From positions 124,001 through 188,000 of the forward strand of contig PQWQ01000032.1 in the NCBI GenBank assembly GCA_002943765.1: DNA of 64,000 nt, given 5' to 3'. Under the pieces are notes generated by a model, which saw only the letters and a list, made by a program, of their open reading frames with translations, searched no databases and had not been told where the DNA came from. How positions within the stretch are numbered: the stretch's first letter is position 1; each line of letters starts with the position of its first letter. The position numbers were made by a program, and so were the translations under genes. The stretch is from Psoroptes ovis (lineage: Eukaryota > Arthropoda > Arachnida > Sarcoptiformes > Psoroptidae). Positions 1 to 14,446 of the stretch are shown in pieces.

Positions 1-2877
1 TTAAGAAAATAATATGGGATGAAATTGAACATCTTAGATTACATACGATATCTTCGGATTGGATTTATAATTGTTATGATTATGAATTAATGTCACAAAC
101 AACTGATAGCGGGGTGGTTTTCTTAATCGATGGAAATAAAATTTATTTATCTGATTTTAGCCAAATGATTATACCGCCACCATTGTATACATATTCGATT
201 GAATTCATCGAAGCAAAAATGATTGAACAATTATTTTTCCATCAACAATATATGGCCACAATTCTTAATGACGATCATATCGTCATATTCGAGTTACAAG
301 AAGCAACATTCGATGTTGTCAATGATCATCGGACAATGTTGAATTATCAATTTGAAAATTTATATGAAAATTTTCGACAAGTATATTGTCCAATTTACAG
401 CGAATCAATCAGTGATATGTGTAAATTGTCACATACACTAATCACTGACGATGGTCGTATAATTGGTTGTATTGATGGACATCGCATTGGTCTACTAGAT
501 TATAGCAGTGAATCTTCAACAATGAAATCTATAGCCATCAAACATGAATTGGATTTTGAATGTATTCATATGAAATTACTGCCAACTAATTCAAATTCAT
601 TATTATTGATAGATTCATTGAATCAAATGTATCAATATGATATCAAAGATGATATTATTGAGCCAATATTTATGAAATTTGAACCGAAATTTGATGGAAA
701 AATATCCAAAATCATTCCATTTACTTTGTACGGTGATAATCAACTACATTATTTCGCCGTAACCAAAAATCAATCATTGTATTTTGATGGAAATCTATTA
801 ATGAATGGCAATGTAAATTCAATTTTAATGCTTAAACAACAATACGTCCTATTCACAACGATCGATAATAAGTTTTATTGTTTGCCAATCACTGATTCTT
901 TTAATATTTCGGAGCTACAGAAAAATTTTCCACCAAGAAATTTAGAACGTGGTAGTCGACTATTGACCATATCAGAATTGAATTCATGTGTAATAGTTGA
1001 ATTACCACGTGGTAATTTGGAAGCATTTTATCCTCGAATCCTGTTGTTACATTTGATTGATGAATATTTGAAACAGAAAAAATTTTTGCAAGCCTTTGAA
1101 ATTCTAAGGAAAAATCGTATCAATTTAAATTATATTTGTGATTATAATTTTGAAATGTTTATGGAAAATTGTCGAGAATTTATTGAACAATTAGGCGAAA
1201 AGTCCATTGATTATTTATTGCTGTTATTGTTTGATTTATCACCACAAAATCAATATGATTTGTTGAAGAATAAAAATGAAATCAATCCAATTGAAAATAA
1301 AATTAATCGAATATGTGATACATTCATAGATATATTAACTGAAATTGATGAACGAAAATATTTGAAATTAATCATATTGTGTCATGTGAAAAAAATTGAG
1401 ATCGATAAAGCATTGTTTCGAATATATCGATTAAAAGATGGACAAATTGAAACAATGGCCATTAAATTTCTATTATCAATCGTTGATGCGACTAAATTGA
1501 TCGAAGAAGCGCTAGGAACATATGATTTTAATATATTGCTAATGGTTGCATCTAAATCGAATAAAGATCCTAAAGAATATCAAATGTTAATCGATGAATT
1601 CGAAAGCATTAATGATGATAATTATCGTAAATATCGTATCAATCTATATTTGAATCGTTATCAAAAATGTTTATATTTTCTTCGAAAATGTCCTGATAAA
1701 TTGGATGAAACATTACAATTGATTGATAGTAAACATTTATATAAAGATGCTATCGAGATTTTTGATTTGAATCGTGCCAAAAACGTGCCAGGCAGTGTTG
1801 AAATATGGAATCTTTATGGCCATTATTTATTCAAAAAATGTTATTATCATGAAGCTGGTATTGCATTCGATCGTGCTGGGAATCATTTACAATCATTCAA
1901 GATGTATGTTCAATCTGGTGATTGGAATAAAGCTTGTATTAGTGCGAGAAAAGCATATGATAATGATGATAATTATAAACAGCTATTACGATCATTACAA
2001 CAAAATTTAGTTATGAATGGTCAACATAATTCAGCTGCATATATTGCTGAACAATATTTAGGCAATCACGAAGAATCATTTAATATTTTGGTTAAAGGAC
2101 ATCTTTGGTTTGATGCTATTAGAATGCATCAAAATCATCAATTAAACAATCATTTACTATTAGACGTGTTACACAATGAAATGATTAATTTCTACGATTC
2201 ATTTATCGATATTTTAAATGATAAAATCCGTACAATAGATGACCATATGCAATGTTTGAAACAATTACATGAAAATCAATTGAAAATGCCATCAATAGAT
2301 GGTCATCAGCAGCAGCCATTAGATACCAATTTAAATGATTTCGAAACATATTCGGAAACGAGCAGCATCATGAGTAGTGATACATCATCAATTCATTCAT
2401 CGAATACCCATTCAAGTAGTGATACATTGAAAACAAATGTCAGTATCGTTCGAAAAGCCAAGCGTATGGAACAGAAAAAATATTTTCTCAAAAAAGGTTC
2501 AAAAAATGAAGACATACAACGAATATATGCAATGAAAGAATTGATTAATGAAAGTAAACAGCTATTCGATGATGGTTCAAGCTTGATTCGTATATTATAT
2601 GATCAATTTGAATGTGAAAAATCTCGACAGCTACAAGCATTGTTGGAAAATTTTGAAGAAAAAATTAAAAATTCAATTGATTTCATATGGAAATCTGGTA
2701 ATTTCTCTGCAAGAATCGGTGATGGTAAGTGTAACCCCAATAGTATTTATGATGATGATGAACAGTAAATAATATGATTAAATTTTTTAATTATTATTTT
2801 TAGATGAAATATTGCAGCCACCAGTACAGATTATAGTTGCAGCAAATCGGACAAATTATAAATTAATTTTGAATTGA
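1..2877 (+). CDS. ELP1: Elongator complex protein 1 (ELP1/IKAP), 3' part
   Basis: Scaffold subunit of the Elongator complex, which makes the cm5/mcm5 modifications of wobble uridines in cytosolic tRNAs. The frame is open from the first bases of the window, so the N-terminal WD40 region lies partly outside; about 930 residues are present. The start reads WDEIEHLRLH, matching the end of the second beta-propeller. The diagnostic stretch is in the TPR/alpha-solenoid half: LGTYDFNILLMVASKSNKDP followed by YRKYRINLYLNRYQKCLYFL, which closely tracks animal ELP1. A Ser-rich patch (around base 2340-2430) precedes the basic C-terminal dimerisation helices. The last intron is 2725-2803 (GTAAGT..TAG); splicing it changes the end from a read-through tail to EILQPPVQIIVAANRTNYKL-like residues, stop 2875-2877. 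Family assignment is firm; the 5' end is missing. Confidence 0.9.
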
Positions 2878-2949
2878 CAAAATCAAAAAAATTTGTGAAT
2901 GTATAAATGTTGCAATTTCAGCTTAAATATAAATGTATTTTTGTCATAC

Positions 2950-2955
2950 AATAAA
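2950..2955 (+). terminator. Polyadenylation signal of ELP1
   Basis: A canonical AATAAA lies 73 bp after the ELP1 stop codon in AT-rich 3' UTR-like sequence. It is a position-supported call only. Confidence 0.5.
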
Positions 2956-3613
2956 CGATTATGGAATTAAAACACTATTATTATTATTATTTTGATTGAT
3001 TGTTAATTTGATTTGATTTAAAACCAAAAAATTTCGTCATACTTTGACGTTGGTTTGTTTTTGTCACATTCTGATCAAACTGACCAGGATTATTTGGATT
3101 TATTTATCGATAGGACCAAATCAATCAAATCAAATCATCGTTATTTTAAGCATTTCAACCAAATCTTAAGACTTGAGCAATTTCAATGGAAGGATTGTTA
3201 ATTTGGGAATTCAATGAAGGATTTTCGTAGGCTTGAAACAAGAGAGGCCAAAGAGAGGAGGATTGATGGGGAGAAGGTGGTTTTGCCGAAAAAAAAATTA
3301 ATTTTTGTGTAGTACTTTCTATTTTGTTTATTCGTAATTGAATTGTGTGTAATGATGACGATTGAATAATGATTGATAGGACCGCGCGCGAATGGCATGA
3401 ATCCGTAGAAATTCATTCAGAATTATTTTCAAATTCGAATCGGTCCTTTGGCTTTTTTTTGAATGTTTCAACCATTTGAATTGTGGACCATATTCGTCAA
3501 TTCAACAGCTAGAAACTCATATGAATTTCATTGCATTTATTCTTTAATGACAACAATCGAATCCATTAAAAACTGATTTAAAATGTGATGATAATGATCC
3601 AAATGAATCGATT
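2956..3613. other. Intergenic, ELP1 3' flank / guanylyl cyclase 5' flank
   Basis: No gene recognised. AT-rich sequence with a short GC-richer patch at about 3381-3400 (CCGCGCGCGAATGG). The cyclase promoter and 5' UTR must lie here; I see no clear TATA or initiator. Confidence 0.4.
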
Positions 3614-6600
3614 ATGAATTCATATATTTCTAATACATTATTATTATCATTGTTGTTATTATCATTTGTTTTCGATATTTTCATCAATTTTAAGGCTATT
3701 GTTTTGTGTAAATTGTTGATTCATAATTCCAGTGATACTATTTACAATAATAATAATAATACGATACGTATCGGATTTCTAAGTTCATTTCGTTATGGTT
3801 TAGGCAAACGAATAGCAGGTGCTATGCCATTGGCTATCAAAGATATTCAAAGGTATAGTTTTGGTATTTCATTTCAAATTTTATAGTTCTTCTTAATTAT
3901 TTTCGATCAAACCAGTGATGATACAATTCTACCGAATCATCGAATCGATTTCGAAGGTTTGTTCAATTTTGAATTTTGTTTAATCTTAATTTTTCGAATC
4001 TATTCGATTCAGCTGCTGAATGTGGAAATCCGAATGGCTTTGCTTGCATTAAAAAAATGACCGAACTCAAAGACCGCGTCCACGCATTCATAGGGCCCGA
4101 TGAAAGTTGTGCCAGTGAAGCATTAGTTGCTGCCGCTTGGAACATACCAATCATTTCCTATGTAAGTTTTATATGTGGATTTAAAACTGATTTTAAATTT
4201 TTGTTTAATGTCTGATGATAGAGATGTATTGATCAAAATTTATCAAATAAAACAATTTATCCAACATTCGCTCGTACATTGCCACCAAGTTCAAAAATAT
4301 CCAAATCAGTCATTTCATTATTGAAACATTTCAATTGGAATAAAGTAATTATATTTCCATTACAGAATTTAAAGTTTTAATTCAGAGTTTTAAAATTAAT
4401 TTTCGTAGTTTTCAATAGAATTTCAAACTGTACAATTACGAAATTCATTTTTAAAACTCTGAATTAAAACTTTAAACTCTGTAATATATTCGATAATCCT
4501 TATTTAATTCATTAATCAATTTAGATTGTATTGATTGTATCGGAAAATCCATCAAATAAACAAGTAGAACATTCATTGATGAAATTAACGAATGAACATC
4601 GCATACAAATAAAGCAAAAATATTTTCTACCAGATAAATATACCAGTCGTTATGAACAAAAAATTGAAGAAATTATCGAAGATAGTTATGATCAGATTCG
4701 AATTTATATTCTATTAACTGAAACAATAGTCCTAGAATATTTTGTACAATTAATGCAACAAAAGCGATTGCTGGACAGTGGTTTGTATGCAATCATTTCG
4801 GTCGAAGAGGAAATATTTTATTCATTCAAAAATGTACAATTTCTTAATGAACAATATAAAAATCTTCGTTATCGAAATGATCATCTTGACCTCAGGGGTC
4901 TGCTAATCATTACGCTCAGTCCACCCTTGGATACTAATTTTTCGGAATTCCAGAAAAATGTACGCGAGTATAATCGCAAAGACCCTTTTAAAATACCGTT
5001 TCATAAAAAGTTTCCAATACAAGTACCGATTTATGGTGGCTTACTGTACGATGCTGTCACTGTTATTGCAAAAGCATTTCACAAGGTTATTGAAAATGAT
5101 GATGATCTCACCGATGGTATCATTGTCATGGATGCATTGAAAAATCTTAGTTATAAAAGTAAGAATTATGGGATGATATTCAAGTTTCTTATATGTTCTA
5201 ATTTCATTCAAAGGTATACTCGGTTTCAATGTACATATGGATCAAAATGGTGATGCTGAATTCAATTATACATTGCTGTGTTTAGATATGATTAATTCCA
5301 GTGTCGAAATACAAATAGTCGGATCATTTCATCCGATTGAAAATGATTTACCAGTTTAGTATTTGACACTATTATTATTTAAATCATTTATTATACTCAG
5401 ATTTCAATGATAGATATTGAAATTGAATCGAGAATTACAATGGTATGGCAATGGACCAATATTATCGGAACCAATTTGTGGTTTCAACAATGAACGTTGT
5501 GAGAATGGGACGCTGGTCATCGGTGTTATGTTGTTCATAGCGTTGATTATGGCCATCGCATATTTTGTATTCAAGTTGATCACTTTTACTATTCAAAGTT
5601 GATCTATTTTTGATTGATTACTAATCATTTTCTATCTCTTTATTCGATCATTGAATAGACATTATCAATACGAATACAAGCTGACCAAAGTATTGTGTAA
5701 AATCGATATGAAAGATATTCTATTTATTCATACGGATTTTGAATATGGATTACAAAATATTCATAATACAATCAATGTATGTGTATTTAGGGTCATTTGA
5801 ATTTAAATTCATTCGATTTCATTATCACCATATAGCTCCATAGCCTGAAACAAATGGAAGTCATATTCAATAATAATAATCATCATCATCATCACCACAG
5901 TAAAAATGATCATTATGAAAATTCATCATGTGATATATTCGACAATCAACTGTACGGGGTAGCCATTTATAAAGGTTCAATTACATTTGTCAAACGAATA
6001 TGTAAAAAATCGATTGATTTAACACGAAATGTTCGTAAAGAATTGATACAGGTATGTACCTTGGATTGTATTTATCGTTCAAATTGATTGTTTTCGATCG
6101 ATTTCAACGATTCAGATGCGTGAAATGAGACATGAAAATATTAATCAATTTATTGGTGCAATAATTGATCCACCGAATATTGCCGTAATGTTTATGTACT
6201 GTGCACGTGGTAATCTTGAAGATGTTCTTCGAAATAAAGATATTAATTTGGACAATATGTTCATTGCTTCATTGGTTGCTGATTTGATTAAAGTAATTGT
6301 TGATGATGATGTCTTTAAGTTTATTTTCTTCATTTCATAAATCTTTACTTCAACAGGGAATGATTTATCTTCATGATTCTGATATTGTTTCACATGGAAA
6401 TTTAAAGCCATCAAATTGTCTAATTGATAGCCGGTGGGTACTACAAATATCCGATTACGGTCTTCATGAATTTAAATCAAATCAAGAACTGTTCAAATCA
6501 AAAGAAAATCAAGAAAAAGGTAATGTTCAATCATTCGCTTACTGCGCAAGTGCTAAAATTCAAAAAAATGTTAAATTTTCAATCATGCACACAGATATGC

Positions 6601-8002
6601 TTTGGAAAGCGCCAGAATTGTTGAAAAATTTAGCTGCACCACCACGTGGAACCCAGAAAGGCGATGTTTATTCGTAAGATTTTCAATGTAAAATTCAATA
6701 TTTAAAGCTCAATAATTATTCATTTATTCATAATCAAATACTATAGATTTGCATTGATTTTATATGAAATAATTCTACGAAAAAATCCATATGAAGATAT
6801 TAATATGACAAATCATGAAATATTACATCGTATAATAAATCCAAAACTATATGGTGAAATATTTCGGCCACGTTTGAAAAAACTTAAATGTTCTGAATAT
6901 ATTATTAAATGTGTTCGTATTTTCTTAATGAATCAATCCTTTGAATAATCTTTGGTCTTTCAATTTTAGATCGAACAATGTTGGAAAGAAGAACCAGAAG
7001 AGCGGCCAGATTTTCGTTTTATCAATATTCGTTTACGTGAAATGCAATCTGGATTGTATGTATTTGGGTCAATATGAAATTCAATTTTTAAACCAAAATT
7101 TTCTCGTTTATTTTTAAGGAAATCAAATATATTTGACAATATGATTGCCATGTTGGAAAAATATTCATATAATCTTGAATCATTGGTACAAGAAAGAACA
7201 ATGCAGCTGTTGGAAGAAAAGAAGAAAACTGAAAATCTTTTATTACGAATGTTACCAAAGTAAATAATAATAATCCTTTATTATAATTCATTTTAATTCT
7301 ATTTTCTCATTGATGAATAGATCAGCAGCTGAACAGCTGAAACGTGGTGAAGCAGTCGAAGCCGAATATTTTGATTGTGTCACCATTTATTTCAGTGATA
7401 TTGTTGGTTTCACTGAGCTGTCAGCTATGAGTACACCGATACAAGTAGTCAATCTATTAAATGATTTATATACTTGTTTTGATTCGATTATTGGAAATTA
7501 TGATGTTTATAAAGTGGAAACAATTGGTGATGCATATATGGTCGTCAGTGGACTGCCGATACGAAATGCCGACAAGCATGCAGGTCAAATTGCATCGATG
7601 GCATTACATTTGCTGCAGGAGATATTCAATTTCGAGATTGCACATCGTCCTGGTGAATATTTGAAACTGCGAATCGGAATCCATTCTGGTCCATGTGTTG
7701 CCGGTGTTGTTGGACTTAAAATGCCTCGATATTGTTTGTTCGGTATTTTTCCTACAACGCGGTGATTTCAATTTGGATTAATTTCATATTTTTTTGATAA
7801 TTCGACAGGCGATACTGTAAACGTAGCATCACGTATGGAATCAACGGGTGAAGCATATAAAATACATGTAAGCTATTCTTGCAAGCAAATATTGGATAAA
7901 CTAGGTGGTTTCGTCCTTGAAGAACGTGGATTGATATCGATCAAAGGCAAAGGACAAATGCGTACATATTGGTTGGTTGATTGTTGTGAGAATACGACAT
8001 GA
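3614..8002 (+). CDS. Receptor-type guanylyl cyclase (natriuretic-peptide-receptor-like)
   Basis: Single-pass membrane enzyme converting GTP to cGMP. Sixteen exons join in frame to 1107 residues: 3614-3852, 3916-3956, 4013-4161, 4222-4344, 4525-5158, 5214-5353, 5414-5574, 5659-5776, 5836-6051, 6116-6292, 6357-6673, 6747-6912, 6970-7055, 7119-7259, 7321-7742, 7809-8002. Order: signal peptide (about 1-30), ligand-binding ectodomain (GFLSSFRYGLGKRIAGAMPL, IGPDESCASEALVAAAW), transmembrane segment about 475-497, kinase-homology domain, dimerisation coiled coil (NLESLVQERTMQLLEEKKKT) and catalytic domain from about 902. The kinase domain is a pseudokinase: HGNLKPSN replaces HRDLKxxN, though a DYG follows. 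The cyclase retains metal Asp residues (FSDIVGFT, IGDAYMV), guanine-specifying Glu and Cys (KVETIGDA, RYCLFGDT) and NVASRMES, so it should be active. A His run of 6 lies in the juxtamembrane region. Ligand unknown. Confidence 0.92.
4361..4483. mobile_element. 119-bp palindromic MITE, copy 1 (in a guanylyl cyclase intron)
   Basis: Element 4363-4481 flanked by TA on both sides. It begins CAGAATTTAAAGTTTTAATT and ends as the imperfect inverse, with nearly the whole element able to fold into one hairpin. It lies in the intron between cyclase exons 4 and 5. Five relatives occur elsewhere in the window. Confidence 0.8.
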
Positions 8003-8214
8003 AACTTGCATAGAAATTCATATTTTTATAAATTAAAAAAAGATGTTATTTTATTTAAATTTTTAAACCAAAAACGATAACAATTATATTAAAATTATTA
8101 TTTGCTATGAATATATTAATGTATTGTTGAAATATTGAAAATTTTGTATGGGCTCCTATTTGTGACTTGGATCAAAGGTTCGATCAAGATGATCAAATTT
8201 GATTTGATTTTGAA

Positions 8215-9293
8215 TTATTCAACATTTTGATTGTCTTCATAATCGATTTGGCGATCATGTCGAATCAAGACATTATACGACAACGCAGCAATGATAGCTC
8301 CTATATGTGGACCAATGACACCAGCCACAATCCAATACAGTGATTTAACCGGTCTATTCAAATGTTCGAAATGTGAGACATGTCCAGAAATTCTATAAAT
8401 GCCCAAGACTTACCTAAATGCATCAAGACCATAGCCTGATAGTAATAAGAACAAGCGTGGTGATAAATCACGAGCTGGATTCAATGCAGCACCACATTGT
8501 AGACCGAATGCAACGACAACACCACAAATGACCATTCCTAACATGAATGGATGCAGATATTCGGGTAATTTTGCCCGCTTGTCAGTGACAGCCAAAACGC
8601 AGAAAACCAATGCAAATGTTGAAACTATTTGATCGATAAGAGCTGCCGTTACAGAGATCCATGGTGCTGGAAATGTTGCAAATATATCACCAGTTGCAAC
8701 TGTTGCCATTGTCGTACGATTTTCGTTGAACCATTCACCAGCATAAGCAATACGTTCACCATTATCATATGTTGCAATACCAGGATAATAAGTAACAAAA
8801 ACAATGAATGAAGCAATGAATGCACCGAGATATTGTCCCAGAAAATAATGAGGTACTTTGGCCAATGGAAATCTACCACTAACAGCAAATGCTAATGAAA
8901 CGGCCGGATTCAAGTGGGAACCACTGATTGGCATCGATGCAGCAATACCGGACATGCCACCAATACCGAATGTAAATGCTACAGCAAAATGATCGACACC
9001 AACTTTTGAATTACGATTTAGCTTATAATTAGCTACAGCTGCTTGACCAATCATCTGTGGGTATTCGAATGAAATTGATCAAAATTAATTATCTTAAGTA
9101 ACCAATAACTTACAATCAGTAAAAATGTTCCGACCATTTCGGCCAAAATTTCTCGGACAAATCTGGGTATCATTGATTTGTGCTGTTGTTTACTCGAATT
9201 TAGACGTTTATTTTTCGAAGATTTATTCATATTTTGTTTATCGCTTGGAATCGAATACGTAACTGTATCGGTGGTGATTGTTTCAGTTTCCAT
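8215..9293 (-). CDS. Aquaglyceroporin (MIP family)
   Basis: Membrane channel for water and small solutes such as glycerol. Three exons on the minus strand, 9114-9293, 8414-9054 and 8215-8353, join to 319 residues; the joins give FLLIMIGQAA and GLDAFRPVKSLYW. Six transmembrane helices plus two half-helices are visible. The first pore motif is SGSHLNPAVS (about residue 107) and the second is AALNPARDLSPRLF (about residue 253). The Asp after the second NPAR is the classical marker of glycerol-conducting members, so an aquaglyceroporin is favoured over a strict aquaporin. The N-terminal tail is hydrophilic and Thr/Ser/Lys-rich. The gene is convergent with the guanylyl cyclase, 212 bp apart. Substrate range cannot be proved from sequence alone. 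Confidence 0.92.
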
Positions 9294-10987
9294 GTTTCAT
9301 TCGATTTAAATATATATTTCAATAATAAGGACCACCAAATTACAATGAAAACAAATTACTTAAATCGAATCAAAAATAACAATTGTAAATGTCAACAAAT
9401 ATGAAGATAATAATAATTGTAATGTTATTCCAATTGAATTTTGATTAATTTATACTTGTAACAAATGGTATTTTTTCAATATTATTATTACCATATCCTG
9501 GCAAACAAACCAAACAAGAAGTAAAAACAATGAATGAATGAATGAAAATTAATTAATTCATATTATTATTTTTCCAAAAATAATAAATAAGTTCGAACAT
9601 TTGAAAATCACAAAATTAAATTATTAAATGAATTATAATTTGAATAATAATTGAATTGAATGAATTTTCATATTTCTAGGTCGTCGTGTTAGTCAATGAT
9701 GAAATATTAAATTTGGCAAAATTAATTACATTCAAAATATTATTAAAAATTCTGAATCTTTTAACATTTAAAACATTTTGCCAAAATAATTCAACATTGA
9801 AATAGTATTAGAAGATTTGAATTTTCTGAAGAAAAAAAAACTGATGAAAATGCTCTATTTTTTGACATTTAATTCTTTATTGTTAATGGCTTGATGTTTA
9901 AATGATTTCACATGGTATGTAAACACACAAAAGCACAAATTAAAGAATTACCTTATAATTGTTTTAAGACCCTTTAATCATATATAAATCAAGTAAATGT
10001 TAATTCTTAACTATGTTGAAATGATTAAATAATAATAACAATGCTTTTGTGTCTTCAAGCGGCTATATATAAAATGTAATTATATATCATCCTGATCATC
10101 CACATGAAGACACACACCAACAATATAATGATGCTGTATGCATGTATATTCTATTCAAAGTGTTCTTATTACTTGAGTTATCAAAAATTTAATTCTTTAA
10201 TTTGAAAGACACACAAATCATAAAGATTTAAGAATATTAAATTGATATGAAGAACGCCGCTATTCTATATATGTTATATGTATTAATATTTATGATAAAC
10301 GGATATTTTTCGGTTATTTCAAACAAAAACTAATCAAATATGAAATAAAATAATTTCGAATGTCTAAATATGCACATTCATTAAATAATAATATTCATAA
10401 ATACATTGTCAGTCAAAATAAATGCAAAATCAATCATAGATGTATTGATGATGAATAACATTGACGGGATGTTGTCAAAAAAACAAACAACTAATTCATT
10501 ATAATCAAATCAATTCAATCAATCAATTCGATCAAATTAATTAAATGGCCAATAAAATGTTTATGAATGAATTTTATTTGAAATTTTATTGATATATCAA
10601 AACTTGTATTGAATTACATTTTGATGATAAACAAATGTATTTCGAAATCCATGCAAATTACGATTAATACAAAGCAGCATCCTTTTGATCAATCTAATAT
10701 GATCAATTCATTCATACATTGAATGAATGTCTCTTGTATGAATTAATTGGATAAATCAATTAATTTTTGGATTATATTAAATTGAAATAAATTAACATAC
10801 ATATGTAACACTCACACATTAACACACATATTTTATGATGATGATCATGAATAGTTTTGATTAAATAATCAATTTTTCTAAGATTCGATTGATTAATTTC
10901 TAATTGAATTAATTGGGATAGGTCAGTACAGGTGGTAGTGGAATGAATTTTCAATATTTCATGAGTAATTAACATGATCATTAAGAT
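9294..10987. other. Intergenic 1.7 kb, no gene seen
   Basis: Very AT-rich, with many short A/T runs and GAATGAATGAAT-type simple repeats (about 9530-9545). It should contain the aquaglyceroporin promoter and the AP-2 mu 3' UTR. No conserved open frame, tRNA-like fold or MITE of the families described here was recognised. Confidence 0.4.
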
Positions 10988-12456
<1,469 letters not shown>

Positions 12457-12706
12457 TCATTTGCAATCAAATTATGGAAATGATTTGAATGAAATGAAAA
12501 AACAATAAAATATTAAAACACCTCTTGAAATCTGATTTATTATTGATCAAATGTAAATTGTCAAAACAGTTCTGAATGATGGACGATTGTGGAAATTTTG
12601 CTCACCAAATAATCGATTCAAAATTATCGATAATATTTTTCGATAGTTTTTCTTGCTGAATGATTAAACATATTTTTTAAAATTTTCAAATTCATTTTTA
12701 AAGATA

Positions 12707-13417
12707 ATGGCAACATTTTTCGGTGAAATCAAAGAGCTATCATCCAGATCTGCTTGGTGGTCAGATTCAGATTCGGATTCCGAACCTGATTCGAAAGATG
12801 GACGATCAAAAGCCGCAACATTCCGCATGAATTGCCAGCAAAGTGATTTCTTTGAATCATCAAATGTTTTTGAAACAATTTATGTGACTAGTGTTAAAAA
12901 CGAACCAAAAAATCTTAAATCGATTCTTACCATATCGATGGACAATAAGAATGCGATTAGTCATTTGTATTCATTCGAAAACAATCATAAATGCTGTTGG
13001 TTAACATTCGATTCACGCTGGTTATTAAACAATCAGCATTTAACAGTTCAATTGGTCGATTATCTATTTGAAAATGTATTGAATAAATTAATAAACCAAT
13101 CAAATCAAATAATGATTATATCAAAACAAAGAAATAATTATGGTCATATTCAATATCTTCAACAATCATCCCGAATAAACGTGAAAAAATTAGAAGAAAA
13201 AATGGGTTTTCGAAAACTAATGGCCCCTGAAACATCGAACGATGAATTTGAATTGGCCCTAATGGAGTATTGTATCATACATAAATTGAACTTCATTTTT
13301 CTTATATTATCAAATGAATCAATGAATAGTGTCGACAAAGACTTTATACCAGAAACAATTGTAAATTCATTGAATCAATTTTATGATTCGATTTTACAAA
13401 ATAATCTAATTATTTGA
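12707..13417 (+). CDS. PSMG1: Proteasome assembly chaperone 1-like (PSMG1/PAC1)
   Basis: Intronless frame of 236 residues. The start MATFFGEIKELSSRS matches the signature N-terminus of PSMG1, followed by an acidic Asp/Ser stretch. The C-terminal part (LMAPETSNDEFELALMEYCI, then HKLNFIFLILSNESM) follows the same pattern of strands as human PSMG1 before its last helices. PSMG1 pairs with PSMG2 to scaffold 20S alpha-ring assembly. Overall similarity is weak outside the two ends, so this is a probable rather than certain call. It is convergent with the NAF1 gene, stop codons only 13 bp apart. Confidence 0.7.
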   Translation: MATFFGEIKELSSRSAWWSDSDSDSEPDSKDGRSKAATFRMNCQQSDFFESSNVFETIYVTSVKNEPKNLKSILTISMDNKNAISHLYSFENNHKCCWLTFDSRWLLNNQHLTVQLVDYLFENVLNKLINQSNQIMIISKQRNNYGHIQYLQQSSRINVKKLEEKMGFRKLMAPETSNDEFELALMEYCIIHKLNFIFLILSNESMNSVDKDFIPETIVNSLNQFYDSILQNNLII

Positions 13418-13430
13418 ATTCAATAAAATT

Positions 13431-14282
13431 TCAACTTATTGGTCTTGATTTTGCATGCAATTTCCATTTGGCTATTCGTTCTTGTTCATCATCCGAATAA
13501 TCTTGATGTTCGGGTGGCGGTTCATTGTTATGTTTCCATGAAGCATCACATCCTTTTTGTCGAAGTAAATTATTCACAAATACATAGCGAGTATATGGCT
13601 CAGGAAAACAACTATTGTAATATACAGGCATATTAATTTTAATATTCAATTCATGTATTTCATTGATCGAATTGAATCTTATCACATAATTTGGCTGCTG
13701 TACCGGTCCAATTACATCGAATATTTGACCTTTAAATTGGAAAAATCAATTATATCTGATCAAAAATATTTTGAAAATACCTAAATACGATCCAGATTTG
13801 AAGAATAATGTTGAATCCAGATCGAGTACATGTTCAGTGGAGAATGATTGCACAACGACTAATTGATTGACAATCGAACTAACATTGCCTATTTGTGTCA
13901 ATTGTTCAATCGGTGATTGTATTTGTAAACGTTCAATTTTAGGCAAATCATCGAATGTTAGTTCACCTTTTGTTTTACAGATGCCATCTTTTATTGTTTC
14001 ATCATCATCATCATCTGAATCATCTGTAGACCATGAAGATTGATGATCATCATGAGCAGTTTCATCATTCACATCATCATTATTACTATCATCTGAATCA
14101 TCCGAATCATAATGCATTGGCTGTTTTCGATGAAATCGAAAGTTGTGACGGTCATACTGTTGAATTTTGTCCAATAAGCAATCAATTATATCTTGGATGA
14201 TTATTTCATCAATACTTTCATGATCGAATTGTTCAGTGTCGGAATCGTCGGATGAATAACAAACAATTGACTGTTGATTCAT
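13431..14282 (-). CDS. NAF1: H/ACA snoRNP assembly factor NAF1
   Basis: Box H/ACA RNP biogenesis factor that binds dyskerin/Cbf5 before GAR1 replaces it. Two exons, 13781-14282 and 13431-13729, join to 266 residues (LGGQIFDVIGPV across the junction). The Gar1/Naf1 beta-barrel is clear: IGNVSSIVNQLVVVQS, IFDVIGPVQQPNYVIRFNSI and the downstream QKGCDASWKHNNEPPPE block are hallmark NAF1 motifs. The N-terminal half is acidic with long Asp/Ser runs. The ATG at 14282 is the first methionine; the open frame extends upstream without one. Vertebrate proteins have a longer proline-rich tail that is absent here. Confidence 0.93.
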
Positions 14283-14446
14283 GTTTATTCTAATTTGATA
14301 AGATTGAAATTTAATCAAAACATGCTTGTATCACGTGACCGTTACATTGTCTATGAATACATACAGGCAATGTATGACATGTTTAAACAATTAATTGGAA
14401 AACAAATGATTTTAACGAAATATAATTAACAGGTTATCATCATCAA
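14283..14446. promoter_or_regulatory. Bidirectional promoter with TCACGTGACC E-box
   Basis: Only 164 bp separate the NAF1 start (minus) from the HAX1-like start (plus), so the two genes must share a promoter. At 14331-14340 lies TCACGTGACC, containing the palindromic 8-mer TCACGTGA bound by USF/MITF/Myc-type bHLH-zip factors. The same 10-mer occurs upstream of an unkempt coding exon at 28147-28156. Confidence 0.5.

Noticed and set aside
3198..3416. 72-codon minus-strand frame between ELP1 and the cyclase
   Set aside because: Short, no homology recognised, lies in a spacer with uneven composition.
6357..6673. Active protein kinase in the cyclase
   Set aside because: The catalytic loop reads HGNLKPSN, lacking the catalytic Asp, as in other receptor cyclases; treated as a pseudokinase domain.
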